From Paenibacillus_E allorhizoplanae (GTDB taxonomy: Bacteria > Bacillota > Bacilli > Paenibacillales > NBRC-103111): a stretch of DNA of 64,000 bases. Within the stretch, counting starts at the first letter, position 1, and every line of letters starts with the position of its first letter. Made by a program: the position numbers and the translations under genes. The notes below the pieces were generated by a model, which did no database searches, had not been told where the DNA came from, and saw nothing but the letters and a program-made list of their open reading frames with translations. This document shows, piece after piece, positions 54,555-62,824 of the stretch. The DNA is taken from NCBI RefSeq assembly GCF_927798215.1, contig NZ_CAKMMW010000006.1, positions 1 through 64,000 of the forward strand, in the 5' to 3' direction.

Positions 54555-56474
54555 CTATTTCTCAAGCCCCAAGCTGCCCGCATACTTCTTCGGTACAAGA
54601 TGTAATTGGCGCGCTAGTTCCTGTGGCCAGTAGGACAAAGGTGATGTATCCTGCTTTGCCATTTCAAGTGCTTTGACGACATCAATGACCCCATAACCAA
54701 AGTATTTGTCATGACCTTTGTCGCCTAGATCTTGAGCGGACTGCCTCATAATTTCATAGACGTCCGTATTTTTTAGATTGGGATTTGCAGATCGAATCAA
54801 GGCTGCGAGTGCTGTCACATGGGGACTAGCCATGGATGTACCTGATAAGGCAGCATATTGATTGTTCGGATACGTACTGGCGATGGTAACACCAGGCGCA
54901 GTCACATCAATATAGTCGCCATAATTCGAGAATGGTGCTTTCTCATTCTGTGAATCTATAGCGGCAACTGCAAATACTTCAGGATAAGCGGCTGGATAGC
55001 CAGGCTGTTCGGTATTGTCATTTCCGCTAGCCGCGATGAGTGCGACATCCTTATCATAGGCATATTGAATAGCGTCATGGAGAAATCCTGAATCTGCGTA
55101 ATTGCCTAGACTGAGATTCATGACTTTTGCACCGTGATCCGTTGCCCAAATGATCCCTTGAGCTACCGAATAAGTGCTGCCTGCACCTGTCTGATCCAGT
55201 ACTTTAACGGGTAACACTTTGTTAAACCAAGTCATCCCCGCAACGCCTAGCTGATTGTTGACAAGAGCTGAAATGACGCCTGTGACATGTGTACCATGTC
55301 CAACATCATCTTGTGGATTATCATTGCCACTGATGACATTGTAACCAGGTAATAATTGTCCTTGAAGGTCTGGATGTGCCAGATCTACACCCGTATCCAC
55401 AACGGCTACAATGACATTATCAGCGCCGCGGTTTAGCTGCCAGCCTTGTAAAGTTTCGATCAGCGGCAGATTCCATTGATATTTTTGATATAAATTATCA
55501 TTGGGTATGAAGTTTGTAGAGACTGGTGTTTGATTGCTATTTGAATTGGTGCTGGATGGGTTTGAATCTTTATGTTCTTGATCGTCATAGTAATCATTGG
55601 TCATATAAAGAAAGTGTGGTTCAACATAAACAACATTCCATTTACCGAAATAAGCGATCAATGATTTGGCGTCTCTATCATTCGTGCGGAAAACGTAGGT
55701 ATAGCCTAATTTTTGCGCAGATGTTGCATGGATTTCCTTCTTGATTTGATTGAGCTCATCTTCTGTTGGATCATTTTTGAAACGGACGACGACTTCATTC
55801 TGTTGATAGTGGCTAGTCCCTTGATTATCTTCGGGATGATCGACAATCTTCTCATTTAGTGTATTCGTTTCAACGGCTTTTACTTTCCAACGGTTCTCGT
55901 TGGGATAAGGTTCAAGTCTTAAATTTTTCATCTGATGATCGGTGACTTGTGCGAGTACATCTTGATGTATGACCCCAATAAGTGAATCCTGACCATTTGT
56001 TGAAGGAGTACCTTGGACGAAGTAAACGTTATGTCCAGCACCGAATTTAGGTGATTGGTAATGTTTGCCCCCATCTACCGCAGCTTTCGCTTCCTTCAAA
56101 AAGTTTGCGGCCTGGTCAGTATAAGCAGTGGGGAGTTCGCCCGATTTGATGCCTTGCTCCCAAGTTTGGCCGCGCTTTGACCACACAAGCACATCCATTT
56201 TCTCATGGTGAGTTCGCATGTTTTTTAACACATTGGTTACAGGTTCACCGCTCTCGATCTGACTGAGCATGGTCGTATAATCGATAGCGCATTGACTTCT
56301 GCAGAGTTCATCTGTAAGCTTTACATCTTGTTCTAATAGCGCAAGCTTGGACGTTGTTTCATACTTGGCACTGTAAACCTCAGGACCAGGTTTAGCACGT
56401 TGCCCCGGCTGATGAGGGAAGAGGATAACTCCTAATCCCAGAACAACCGCAATGGTGGAGAGATAACGCCACAT
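54555..56474 (-). CDS. Subtilisin-like S8 serine protease
   Basis: A secreted or membrane-anchored subtilase, 639 residues. An N-terminal hydrophobic helix (about 5-17) is followed by a region of about 180 residues with no clear family, then a fervidolysin-like propeptide (EVVVRFKNDPTEDEL at about 223). The peptidase domain has Asp in VVDTGVDLAHPDLQG (about 360), His in GHGTHVTGV (about 392) and Ser in LSGTSMASPHV (about 544). I chose the second ATG (56474), seven bases from GGAGGG; the first, at 56480, is too close to it. It is convergent with rnpB. The extra N-terminal region may be a sensor domain; that is a guess. Confidence 0.92.
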   Translation of the reverse strand: MWRYLSTIAVVLGLGVILFPHQPGQRAKPGPEVYSAKYETTSKLALLEQDVKLTDELCRSQCAIDYTTMLSQIESGEPVTNVLKNMRTHHEKMDVLVWSKRGQTWEQGIKSGELPTAYTDQAANFLKEAKAAVDGGKHYQSPKFGAGHNVYFVQGTPSTNGQDSLIGVIHQDVLAQVTDHQMKNLRLEPYPNENRWKVKAVETNTLNEKIVDHPEDNQGTSHYQQNEVVVRFKNDPTEDELNQIKKEIHATSAQKLGYTYVFRTNDRDAKSLIAYFGKWNVVYVEPHFLYMTNDYYDDQEHKDSNPSSTNSNSNQTPVSTNFIPNDNLYQKYQWNLPLIETLQGWQLNRGADNVIVAVVDTGVDLAHPDLQGQLLPGYNVISGNDNPQDDVGHGTHVTGVISALVNNQLGVAGMTWFNKVLPVKVLDQTGAGSTYSVAQGIIWATDHGAKVMNLSLGNYADSGFLHDAIQYAYDKDVALIAASGNDNTEQPGYPAAYPEVFAVAAIDSQNEKAPFSNYGDYIDVTAPGVTIASTYPNNQYAALSGTSMASPHVTALAALIRSANPNLKNTDVYEIMRQSAQDLGDKGHDKYFGYGVIDVVKALEMAKQDTSPLSYWPQELARQLHLVPKKYAGSLGLEK

Positions 56475-56654
56475 GATCATGCCCTCCTTTTTGTTTGTAG
56501 AAAAAGGTCAACTCGTTAATGAAAAACATATTATCTAAGAGTAGGGTTAGGCGAGCGGGTATCTTTTATGCATGGTAACTGGTGTTTTACATATACCACT
56601 TCGGGATAAATTATGGTAGGATAGAAGTAGCGCAATTATAGGAGGTCTTCTAAC

Positions 56655-57156
56655 ATGGCTGTTTTTAATGTGAAAAATGTTTGTGATTCCACGCGTACGA
56701 AACTCAAAGAAACGACGGCCAAAATGGAACTGTTTCTTAATCAACATTCCCTCTCACTGTTAAATGTGGAAAATGATCCAGCAATGGATGAATTTTACCG
56801 CGGGTATTTACAAGATACTCGTCATCTTCTAGTTTTTTGTGAAGTGGCATATGAGAAATTGGGCGTTAGCTTAAGACGTCCTACTTTGTAATGTTGATTT
56901 TTCGGAAAAAGTGCTCTATGAGGTATACCATACATGTGTTAATACCTTTTTCTATCCTAAGAACGAGTGCTACTCCGAAGATGGTCGTTACGCTTACACA
57001 GGACAAGATGCGATTCGTTTCCGCAAGAAACCATCACGTGAAGTACGTGATTTAACGATCGAATTGTCCAAGGTGTTCGAAGAGCTTCGTGAAGATCTTG
57101 CTTATTATGAAACAGATTACATTACACAACGCCGTATGCAAGGCGAAAAAGTTTAA
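56655..57156 (+). pseudogene. YpuI/DUF3907-like gene split by a frameshift
   Basis: Two adjacent frames together look like one protein of the YpuI/DUF3907 type. The first (56655-56891) starts MAVFNVKNVCDSTRTKL and ends RRPTL at a TAA. The second (coding from about 56890 to 57156) reads NVDFSEKVLYEVYHTC and ends in an acidic YYETDY segment. Only a GTG at 56911 could start the second frame alone, and it has no ribosome binding site. Removing the G at 56888 joins them as RRPTFNVDFSEK, giving about 166 residues. AGGAGG precedes the first ATG. Either a real mutation, a read error, or a +1 slippage at the stop could explain it. YpuI function is unknown. Confidence 0.7.
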
Positions 57157-57176
57157 TCAATTACAAAGAAACCTAC

Positions 57177-57206
57177 AAAGGGATGCGGCCACAACGCATC
57201 CCTTTT
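57177..57206 (+). terminator. Terminator after the YpuI-like gene
   Basis: AAAGGGATGCG and CGCATCCCTTT form a perfect 11-base-pair stem around a seven-base loop, followed by a short T run. It lies between this gene and the GH15-like gene. Confidence 0.85.
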
Positions 57207-57229
57207 CATATAAAAAGGGAGGAAATCTT

Positions 57230-58324
57230 ATGAAGCTAGAACATTTAGTCAGCGTTAGCAAGGACATCATTAAGCTGAATCAACATCCTAGCGGAGGTTA
57301 CGTAGCTTCTCCTCTTTTTTCAACCTATTCCTATAGTTGGCTTCGTGATGGTACTTTTATAGCAAATGCGATGGATCGTGTAGGAGAAACGAAAAGTGCG
57401 GAACAATTCTATCGCTGGGTGCATCGTGTTCTGAAAGACAAACGTCCGCGGCTAACGGAGCTATTGCGAAAACACGAGAATAGGGAATGGATTGATCGTT
57501 CCGAGTTTTTGGGGACAAGGTATCACTTGGATGGGCGGGATGATCATTCTGAATGGGGTCACTTTCAGTTGGATGGTTACGGCGCTTGGATCTGGGGGCT
57601 TGTCGAACATATTCGCATAACTGGTCATACGACACTTCTGGAAGAGTTCAGGGAAAGCATTGAGATAACAGTTGATTATATAATGACATTCTGGCACTAT
57701 CCGAATTTTGATTGCTGGGAGGAATATCCTGATTATGTCCATCCCGCAACATTGGCTTGCTTATATGGAGGACTGAAAGCGTTGGGTAAGCTAGAAGGGC
57801 GTCAGGACTTGATCGAGAAAGCTGATCTCATACAAAATTTCATACATACTCATGCTGTTCATGACGGACGTTTCGTGAAGTCTATTCATTGTGTGAACGA
57901 AGTTTGGCAGCCTGCACTATTTGGTGTGGATGCAAGCCTAATGTGGCTCGCCTTACCATTTGGGGTATGTGAGCCCACTGACCCGATTATGCTTCGAACG
58001 GTGCAAGCGATTGAAGCTGATCTCAAACATAACGGGATTCAGCGCTACATCGAGGATAGATATTATGGTGGCGGTGAGTGGCTGCTACTGACCGCTTGGT
58101 ATGGTTGGATCCAGCTTGAACTTGGAAATAAAGATGAAGCTCAGCGCTGTTTGGCATGGATAGCAAGTAAGGCTGATGAGCTCGGACGTTTACCAGAACA
58201 AGTAGATGATCATCTTCGCGAAGCGGCTGTGTATAAGGAATGGATTGAGAAGCATGGTGAGCCTGCGGTTCCACTGTTGTGGTCACACGCCATGTTCTTG
58301 GTCTTATCTGACAGACTTAACTAA
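57230..58324 (+). CDS. GH15-family (glucoamylase-like) hydrolase
   Basis: A 364-residue cytoplasmic (no signal peptide) protein of the glucoamylase/glucodextranase-like GH15 group. It has the typical SYSWLRDGTFIANAMDRVG segment, CWEEYPDYVHPATLACLYGGL (with the likely acid Glu), GGGEWLLLTAWYGW, and the C-terminal LPEQVDDH and LLWSHAMF. I chose ATG 57230 with AGGGAGGA upstream; the longer frame reaches into the preceding gene. A role in trimming intracellular maltodextrin or trehalose-like sugars is inferred. Confidence 0.85.
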   Translation: MKLEHLVSVSKDIIKLNQHPSGGYVASPLFSTYSYSWLRDGTFIANAMDRVGETKSAEQFYRWVHRVLKDKRPRLTELLRKHENREWIDRSEFLGTRYHLDGRDDHSEWGHFQLDGYGAWIWGLVEHIRITGHTTLLEEFRESIEITVDYIMTFWHYPNFDCWEEYPDYVHPATLACLYGGLKALGKLEGRQDLIEKADLIQNFIHTHAVHDGRFVKSIHCVNEVWQPALFGVDASLMWLALPFGVCEPTDPIMLRTVQAIEADLKHNGIQRYIEDRYYGGGEWLLLTAWYGWIQLELGNKDEAQRCLAWIASKADELGRLPEQVDDHLREAAVYKEWIEKHGEPAVPLLWSHAMFLVLSDRLN

Positions 58325-58368
58325 GCATAGTTCACTCCTGAGGCGGGCAAATTGTTAAGGGGGTGATA

Positions 58369-58590
58369 ATGATGCCAGCAGTCAAATGCGCAGTAGCGAA
58401 TTGTGAATATTGGACACAAGGAAACAACTGTCATGCGGACACGATTATGATTGAAATTGATCAACATGCTCATGCTAGCTACAATGAAGAATTTGCTTCA
58501 GAGGAATCGTTTGATACTACTCATCATGATACTGCAACTAAAGCAGCTAATACGTGTTGTCACACGTTTAAGCCTGCGACTAAACATTAG
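58369..58590 (+). CDS. DUF1540-domain protein
   Basis: A 73-residue cysteine-containing protein. VKCAVANCEYWTQGNNCHADTI matches the DUF1540 pattern with four to five cysteines; a second CC pair lies near the C-terminus. Several His residues add metal-binding potential. AAGGGGG lies five bases before ATG 58369; ATG 58372 is an equal choice. Function is unknown. Confidence 0.82.
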   Translation: MMPAVKCAVANCEYWTQGNNCHADTIMIEIDQHAHASYNEEFASEESFDTTHHDTATKAANTCCHTFKPATKH

Positions 58591-58612
58591 GTATGTGTGA
58601 CGCGGAGGTAGC

Positions 58613-59020
58613 ATGAATAAAGAGGACAGTTCTTTAGACAATGCCACCAAGGAGCGATTCCAGAAGAGTCAGCTTCATCTCGAAAGCGGACTCCATGCCC
58701 AAGAAGAATACGCAGCTGAGATTGCTGTACCTCAGGCCAGAATAAGCCGAGATTATAAATCCAGTTCGACCTCGACAGTTTCTGATGAGGAAGTCGCTGA
58801 GCTCGTAGAAGCTGTAACGCGCAATAAAGCAGTGGGGTATGTGGCACTCTTTGTTGCTCTGGCCTCTTTATTTGTATGGCCAGTACTGCTTGGGATTTCA
58901 GGTATTATTCTCGGTGTTATTGCTTTTGTAATGGGGAATAAGAGCTTGGGGTCTTGGTCCGTTGCTCTTGGTTTTATTGCCGTTGCCGCCTATTTTTTAT
59001 TGATTCCATATTATTCCTAG
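58613..59020 (+). CDS. Small membrane protein of unknown function
   Basis: A 135-residue protein: about 75 hydrophilic residues with an acidic/Ser-rich start (MNKEDSSLDNATKERF), then two or three hydrophobic helices from about 76 to 132 with a conserved-looking WPVLLGISGIILGVIAFVMG segment. The C-terminal part resembles small DUF4190-like membrane domains; this likeness is weak. It follows the DUF1540 gene by 22 bases and is ended by a terminator. Confidence 0.72.
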   Translation: MNKEDSSLDNATKERFQKSQLHLESGLHAQEEYAAEIAVPQARISRDYKSSSTSTVSDEEVAELVEAVTRNKAVGYVALFVALASLFVWPVLLGISGIILGVIAFVMGNKSLGSWSVALGFIAVAAYFLLIPYYS

Positions 59021-59025
59021 CGAGC

Positions 59026-59055
59026 AAAGCAAGCTGAGAAATCGGCTTGCTTTTT
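59026..59055 (+). terminator. Terminator after the small membrane protein
   Basis: AAAGCAAGC and GCTTGCTTT form a nine-base-pair stem around a ten-base loop, followed by T residues. Confidence 0.85.
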
Positions 59056-59191
59056 ATTTTTTTATGAAAAAAAGGTTAAAAAGAGCTTAAGAATGCCACT
59101 ATTCCTGTGTAAAAGCGCAAGAAGGGCTCATTTTAATGTGTTTACGCCCATTTGCTCGTACTATTTGGCTTCAAGTGTCATATTCGCACCT

Positions 59192-59317
59192 TTGAATGAT
59201 TACAGTATTATTATATAATGAGTAGTGATATTTAATAAAATTAAAATCGAAAATTAAGGGAGGTGTACCTACTCTCCTGGGTGCAGCTTTTGCACTTGTT
59301 AGGGGATAGGTAAGGTA
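59192..59317 (+). promoter_or_regulatory. Promoter and structured leader of the CNNM-type gene
   Basis: TTGAAT (59192-59197), 16 bases and TATAAT (59214-59219) suggest a sigma-A promoter. The 98-base leader contains a purine-rich GGGAGG, a CTCTCC complement and a GTGCA/TGCAC stem-loop. It could be a regulatory leader; no known riboswitch was recognised. Confidence 0.45.
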
Positions 59318-60652
59318 TTGGAAGATCCTTTGCCCGAAACGTTAATCAGTTTTCTGTTAATGTTTGGACTAGTGTTGTTAAACGGTTTTTTTGTCGCAGC
59401 AGAATTTGCAATGGTGAAAGTGCGTGGAAGTCGGATTGAGTCGCTTGTCGGTGAAGGCCGGCGTAATGCGAAGTTTGCACAAGGAATTATGAATAATCTT
59501 GATGCTTACCTAGGTGCGTGTCAATTAGGAATTACACTCACCTCATTAGGACTTGGTTACGTAGGTGAACCGACGTTTGCCAAAATTTTAGAGCCTTTAT
59601 TTGCTCCGCTGGGACTGCCAGACTCCGTTTTTCACACGATTACATTTATTATCGCTTTTTCTTTAATGACTACTCTTCATATCACATTAGGTGAACAGTT
59701 TCCTAAAACGTATGCGATTCGTAAAGCCGAACAAATTACGTTGCTCTCTGCAGGACCCATGGTATTATTCTATAAAATAATGTACCCGTTCATTTGGACA
59801 TTGAATGGCATTTCGAATTGGATGCTGCGCCGTGCTGGGATTGAGCCTACAACGGAACATGAATCTGCGCATACGGAGGACGAAATTCGAGTCCTGATGC
59901 AGGAAAGCCACAAAAACGGACTAATAGATAACACAGAGCTCACGCTTGTTGATAATATATTCGGATTTGCTGAGACGACAGCACGCGAGATTATGATTCC
60001 CCGTACTGAGATGGAATGCTTATATGCAGGACTTTCTTATGCGGAGAACTTAGCTATCGCGATCAAAGAAATGCGAACACGTTACCCTGTGTGTGATCCA
60101 GATAAGGATAACATCATCGGTTTCGTTCACATTAAGGATTTGCTGAAGCCAGATGCCAACCTAAAAGGCATTAAGAAAATCATTAGACCGATTACCACAG
60201 TACCGGATTCCATTCATATCAGTGATTTGCTGAAAATGATGCAGAAACGCAAGAGCCAAATGGCTTTGCTCATTGATGAATACGGCGGTACATCAGGTTT
60301 AGTGACGCTGGAAGACATTATGGAAGAGATTGTTGGTGAAATCCAAGATGAGTTTGACGAGGAGCGCCCAACGATTGAAATGAAAGATGAGAATACATTC
60401 TCAATAGATGGACTGTTGTTGATTGATGAAGTTAATGATTACTTCGGACTTGAAATCGAGTCGGATGACTATGATACGATTGGTGGTTGGATTTATTCTC
60501 AAACGGAAATTCCTCCTAGTCGTAATCAACAGGTAAGTTATAACGACGAGTTTATGTTTATCGTTGAAGAAACCGATCATTTGCGCATATCACGCGTCAC
60601 AGTAAGAAGATCATTGAATGAGAATGAAATGCTGCAACAGAATATTTCTTGA
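59318..60652 (+). CDS. CNNM/CorC-family transporter (hemolysin-family)
   Basis: A 444-residue membrane protein of the CNNM (DUF21) group, linked to magnesium or divalent-cation efflux. Three or four membrane helices lie in residues about 8-155. Two CBS motifs (PRTEMECLYAG and TVPDSIHISDLLKMM) and a C-terminal CorC/HlyC domain with GWIYSQ follow. The TTG start at 59318 has AGGGGATAGG about eight bases upstream. Confidence 0.9.
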   Translation: MEDPLPETLISFLLMFGLVLLNGFFVAAEFAMVKVRGSRIESLVGEGRRNAKFAQGIMNNLDAYLGACQLGITLTSLGLGYVGEPTFAKILEPLFAPLGLPDSVFHTITFIIAFSLMTTLHITLGEQFPKTYAIRKAEQITLLSAGPMVLFYKIMYPFIWTLNGISNWMLRRAGIEPTTEHESAHTEDEIRVLMQESHKNGLIDNTELTLVDNIFGFAETTAREIMIPRTEMECLYAGLSYAENLAIAIKEMRTRYPVCDPDKDNIIGFVHIKDLLKPDANLKGIKKIIRPITTVPDSIHISDLLKMMQKRKSQMALLIDEYGGTSGLVTLEDIMEEIVGEIQDEFDEERPTIEMKDENTFSIDGLLLIDEVNDYFGLEIESDDYDTIGGWIYSQTEIPPSRNQQVSYNDEFMFIVEETDHLRISRVTVRRSLNENEMLQQNIS

Positions 60653-60663
60653 AAGGCAAGAGG

Positions 60664-60690
60664 GGACAGTCATTAGACTGTCCTTTTTTT
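60664..60690 (+). terminator. Terminator after the CNNM-type gene
   Basis: GGACAGTC and GACTGTCC form a perfect eight-base-pair stem with an ATTA loop, followed by seven T. Confidence 0.9.
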
Positions 60691-60770
60691 ATATGCGAAT
60701 AAAAGTATAGTCGTCAGGGCTCAAAACGTGTACAATGAATACATCGAAAATGAAAAAGTGAGGTCTGAGA

Positions 60771-61481
60771 ATGAACAGCATCACGAATACGCAAGGAATT
60801 GACCCTAGAGTGTTGAAGGAGCTGCTTCAGCTTCAGACGATGAGTAAATTAAGTCTTTTCGCTGATAACCCCTCATCTTCAAGCTCAGACGAAACCAGTG
60901 ATTTTAGTGAGCTTTTGAACACATTGATGGGTCAAGGTGTGGGTACGGGGACTGATCCGTTAGATGCATCTGATCTTAATCAATCGCTAAGCAACCTGCC
61001 AAGCGCGTTAGGCGCTTTGAATAAATCATATACACCTTTGCAGTCCCTCTCTCAGTCAACATCAATCTCACAGTTTGAAGGGCTCATTGGACAAGCTAGT
61101 TTAAAATATGGCGTAGATACCTCTCTGGTTAAAGCGGTCATTCAGCAAGAATCTGCTTTCAACCATCAGGCGGTTTCCTCCGCAGGTGCCAAAGGATTAA
61201 TGCAGCTTATGGACGGGACGAGCAGCGGTTATGGGGTCTCGAATCCATTTGATCCTAAGCAGAACATAGATGCAGGTACACATTTCCTTAGTGGATTACT
61301 AAAGAAATATAATGGGAACGAAGGCGTTGCGCTTGCTGCTTACAATGCTGGGCCTGGTCGTGTCGATCGCTTAGGGATAAAGACAGATCAAGATTTGGCC
61401 GCTAAGCTTCAGTTCTTGCCAAAAGAGACTCAAGCGTATGTGTCGAAAGTACTCGATCATCGTACTAATTTTGCTCAATAA
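60771..61481 (+). CDS. Lytic transglycosylase domain protein
   Basis: A 236-residue SLT-type peptidoglycan lytic transglycosylase. The domain spans about 110-225 with catalytic Glu in QQESAFN (about 126), GAKGLMQLM and AAYNAGPGRVD. The first 100 residues are low-complexity (Ser/Asp/Leu-rich) and there is no signal peptide or membrane helix, so its export is not shown. GTGAGG is upstream. Confidence 0.88.
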   Translation: MNSITNTQGIDPRVLKELLQLQTMSKLSLFADNPSSSSSDETSDFSELLNTLMGQGVGTGTDPLDASDLNQSLSNLPSALGALNKSYTPLQSLSQSTSISQFEGLIGQASLKYGVDTSLVKAVIQQESAFNHQAVSSAGAKGLMQLMDGTSSGYGVSNPFDPKQNIDAGTHFLSGLLKKYNGNEGVALAAYNAGPGRVDRLGIKTDQDLAAKLQFLPKETQAYVSKVLDHRTNFAQ

Positions 61482-61645
61482 ATACGGTTCCAATGGGCTG
61501 GTTTTCGCATGTATTATGCGGAGATCGGCTTTTCGCATTGTAGCCTACTTACTTGAGTTCTCATCGGATATACGTTTTAATAGGAAAAGCATCCCATGAA
61601 ACATGAAACAATTAGTTTAGGGGTATGAAGGGGAATCTGGAAACC

Positions 61646-62824
61646 ATGCTATATATGGATTACGCGGCAACGTCGCCGCTTTATGAGGAAGTCATAGAAA
61701 CGATCGCTGAAGTAATGAAATCTCATTATGGAAATCCATCCTCCATTCATCGGCTTGGTGTAGAAGCCGAAAAGCTTCTTCAGAGTGCGAAGGGAATCAT
61801 AGCTTCATCGCTTAAGGTAACGCCAAACGAAATCATTTGTACTTCTGGCGGGACTGAGAGTAATAACTTAGCGATCAAAGGCGTAGCCTACAACTACCAG
61901 CAACGAGGCAAGCATCTGATTACTACGCAAATTGAACATCCATCCGTTAAGGAAGTATTTGCGGGACTTGAGCAGGAGGGCTTTCGTGTTACCTATTTGC
62001 CCGTCTCAAAGTCTGGCAGCGTGCAATTAGCGGATCTTCAAGCGGCGATTTGTGAGGATACGATACTTGTTAGCATCATGTATGTAAATAATGAGATTGG
62101 TACGATTCAACCGATTCGAGAAATCGGTCAATACCTCGCGGGATTTCCGAAAATCATATTTCATATGGACGCCGTACAAGGGATTGCTAAGCTTCCTCTA
62201 GAGCCGAAAGCATGGGGAATCGATCTCTGCAGTGCTTCTGCGCATAAATTTCAAGGGCCTAAGGGTGCGGGGTTCTTGTATCGGAGAGCAGGCGTACAGC
62301 TCAAACCTCTGCTTGTAGGAGGGGGACAAGAATTTGGTGTTCGTTCAGGTACGGAGAACGTCCCTTTGATCGTGGGCATGGCTAAAGCACTCCGAATCAG
62401 TATGGACAATCTTGCAGCGAAGATTGCTCACAAGCAGACGCTTAGGCAACAATTGTTGGCCGGCATCGGTGAAATACCTGAGCTTTCGATTTCTGGCTCT
62501 GAGCTAGAGCAGGAGATGGCTCCTCATATTGTTCATTTTGCTTTTGCAGGCATGAAAGCAGAGGTCGTCGTGCATGCCCTTGAGCAGAAGGGGATCTATA
62601 TCTCTACGAGATCCGCTTGTGCTTCAGGGGAGTCGAAGCCTAGTGACGTCATGCTGGCATTAGGTTATCCGCGAGATGTGGCTGCTAGCGGTTTAAGAAT
62701 AAGTTTTTCTGATGAACATCAAGAGCAAGATATAGCGCTATTGCTGCGCTCATTACAAGAGGTGGTCAAGGAGCTTGCTCCCATGAGAAATCCATCCGTC
62801 ATTCATAGGGGGAAGCGAAATTGA
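61646..62824 (+). CDS. Cysteine desulfurase (NifS/IscS-like)
   Basis: A class-V PLP aminotransferase-like enzyme that frees sulfur from cysteine as a persulfide. It begins MLYMDYAATSPLYEEV, which I take as the true start at ATG 61646; an in-frame ATG at 61625 adds seven residues. The PLP lysine is in SAHKFQGPKG (about 201) and the catalytic Cys in STRSACASGES (about 325). Its stop overlaps the TTG start of thiI by four bases, so this is the NifZ-like sulfur donor paired with ThiI. Confidence 0.93.
   Translation: MLYMDYAATSPLYEEVIETIAEVMKSHYGNPSSIHRLGVEAEKLLQSAKGIIASSLKVTPNEIICTSGGTESNNLAIKGVAYNYQQRGKHLITTQIEHPSVKEVFAGLEQEGFRVTYLPVSKSGSVQLADLQAAICEDTILVSIMYVNNEIGTIQPIREIGQYLAGFPKIIFHMDAVQGIAKLPLEPKAWGIDLCSASAHKFQGPKGAGFLYRRAGVQLKPLLVGGGQEFGVRSGTENVPLIVGMAKALRISMDNLAAKIAHKQTLRQQLLAGIGEIPELSISGSELEQEMAPHIVHFAFAGMKAEVVVHALEQKGIYISTRSACASGESKPSDVMLALGYPRDVAASGLRISFSDEHQEQDIALLLRSLQEVVKELAPMRNPSVIHRGKRN

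Noticed and set aside
56911..57156. Independent 81-residue gene starting at GTG 56911
   Set aside because: No ribosome binding site, and the sequence continues the upstream protein once one base is removed.
59250..59317. Magnesium (ykoK) or manganese (yybP-ykoY) riboswitch before the CNNM-type gene
   Set aside because: The leader is too short and lacks the conserved cores of these classes; only a generic structured leader is reported.
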